A stretch of DNA of 64,000 bases, taken from NCBI GenBank assembly GCA_021825925.1, contig JAKAFP010000006.1, positions 62,001 through 126,000 on the forward strand. The letters run 5' to 3'. Shown here piece by piece: positions 63,971-64,000 of the stretch. The notes under the pieces are model-generated. The model had not been told where the DNA came from. It ran no database searches and saw only the letters and a program-made list of their open reading frames with translations. This DNA comes from Chloroflexota bacterium (lineage in GTDB: Bacteria > Chloroflexota > Anaerolineae > Anaerolineales > Anaerolineaceae). Positions within the stretch are counted from its first letter, which is position 1, and every line of letters begins with the position of its first letter. The position numbers and the translations under genes are program-made.

Positions 63971-64000
63971 TTAGTCTTTATCCAAATAATCATCCAGGGC
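63971..64000 (-). CDS. C-terminal end of an unidentified gene, cut by window edge
   Basis: Minus-strand reading gives ALDDYLDKD followed by a TAA stop. It ends 33 bases before the response regulator-ParA start, suggesting the same operon. Too short to identify. Confidence 0.4.
   Translation of the reverse strand, partial: ALDDYLDKD

Overview
The window looks like chromosomal DNA of a Chloroflexi bacterium of the class Anaerolineae. The grounds are the mevalonate kinase / isopentenyl phosphate kinase pair, many exported proteins with Thr-Pro-rich linkers after a single membrane anchor, an NBR1-type Ig-like lipoprotein, response-regulator/ParA fusions, a very long GAF-rich SpoIIE phosphatase and a TopA with an extra N-terminal zinc ribbon. 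No search was run, so the placement is by recognition. Most of the window is ordinary core genome; no phage, IS element, rRNA operon or CRISPR array is visible.

Layout. 1-1684 (minus): truncated lepA and tlyA. 1732-6102 (plus): a decaprenyl-phosphate phosphoribosyltransferase-like UbiA enzyme, mevalonate kinase, isopentenyl phosphate kinase, a dNTP triphosphohydrolase and greA, closed by a terminator. 6178-10460 (plus): MgtA-type P-type ATPase followed at once by an MprF-type aminoacyl-lipid synthase. 10640-18989 (minus): a membrane protein, then topA, manC, dprA, rimM, khpA, rpsP and ffh in near-contiguous order. 19073-21078 (minus): an M23 peptidase and a membrane protein. 21206-21588 (plus): a 25-codon glutamine-rich leader ORF, a strong terminator and two tandem tRNA-Gln genes. 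21622-30780: ParA ATPase, DegV, DUF1015, a cluster of secreted proteins, queG and a LysM protein. 30984-39235 (plus, with a minus-strand FtsB-like gene and tRNA-Leu inside): a STAS protein and its giant regulator, a histidine-kinase-like protein, an LCP protein and a degenerate tyrosine recombinase. 39244-47424: tilS, response regulator-ParA, sirtuin, mutL, HAD phosphatase, S41 protease and an S1-domain protein. 47576-54474: pyrG with a leader hairpin, an AT-rich segment holding a frameshifted hybrid histidine kinase, and eno. 54502-64000: hydrolase, methyltransferase, family 5 uracil-DNA glycosylase, queA-ruvB, upp, tpiA, CBS-ACT protein, RNase P RNA, a DUF3293-like protein and a second response regulator-ParA fusion.

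The most notable observation is at 21206-21588. The leader ORF has 8 Gln codons among 25. Its last five codons can pair with the 5' arm and loop of the following terminator, and the next genes are tRNA-Gln(UUG) and tRNA-Gln(CUG). This is the geometry of ribosome-mediated attenuation, but applied to tRNA genes for the same amino acid, which I do not know as a described system. Other leads are the one-polypeptide RsbW/GAF/RsbU fusion beside a STAS protein, a recombinase lacking its catalytic residues, a kinase-like protein lacking its phospho-acceptor His, a possible attenuator before pyrG, and several candidate leaderless transcripts.
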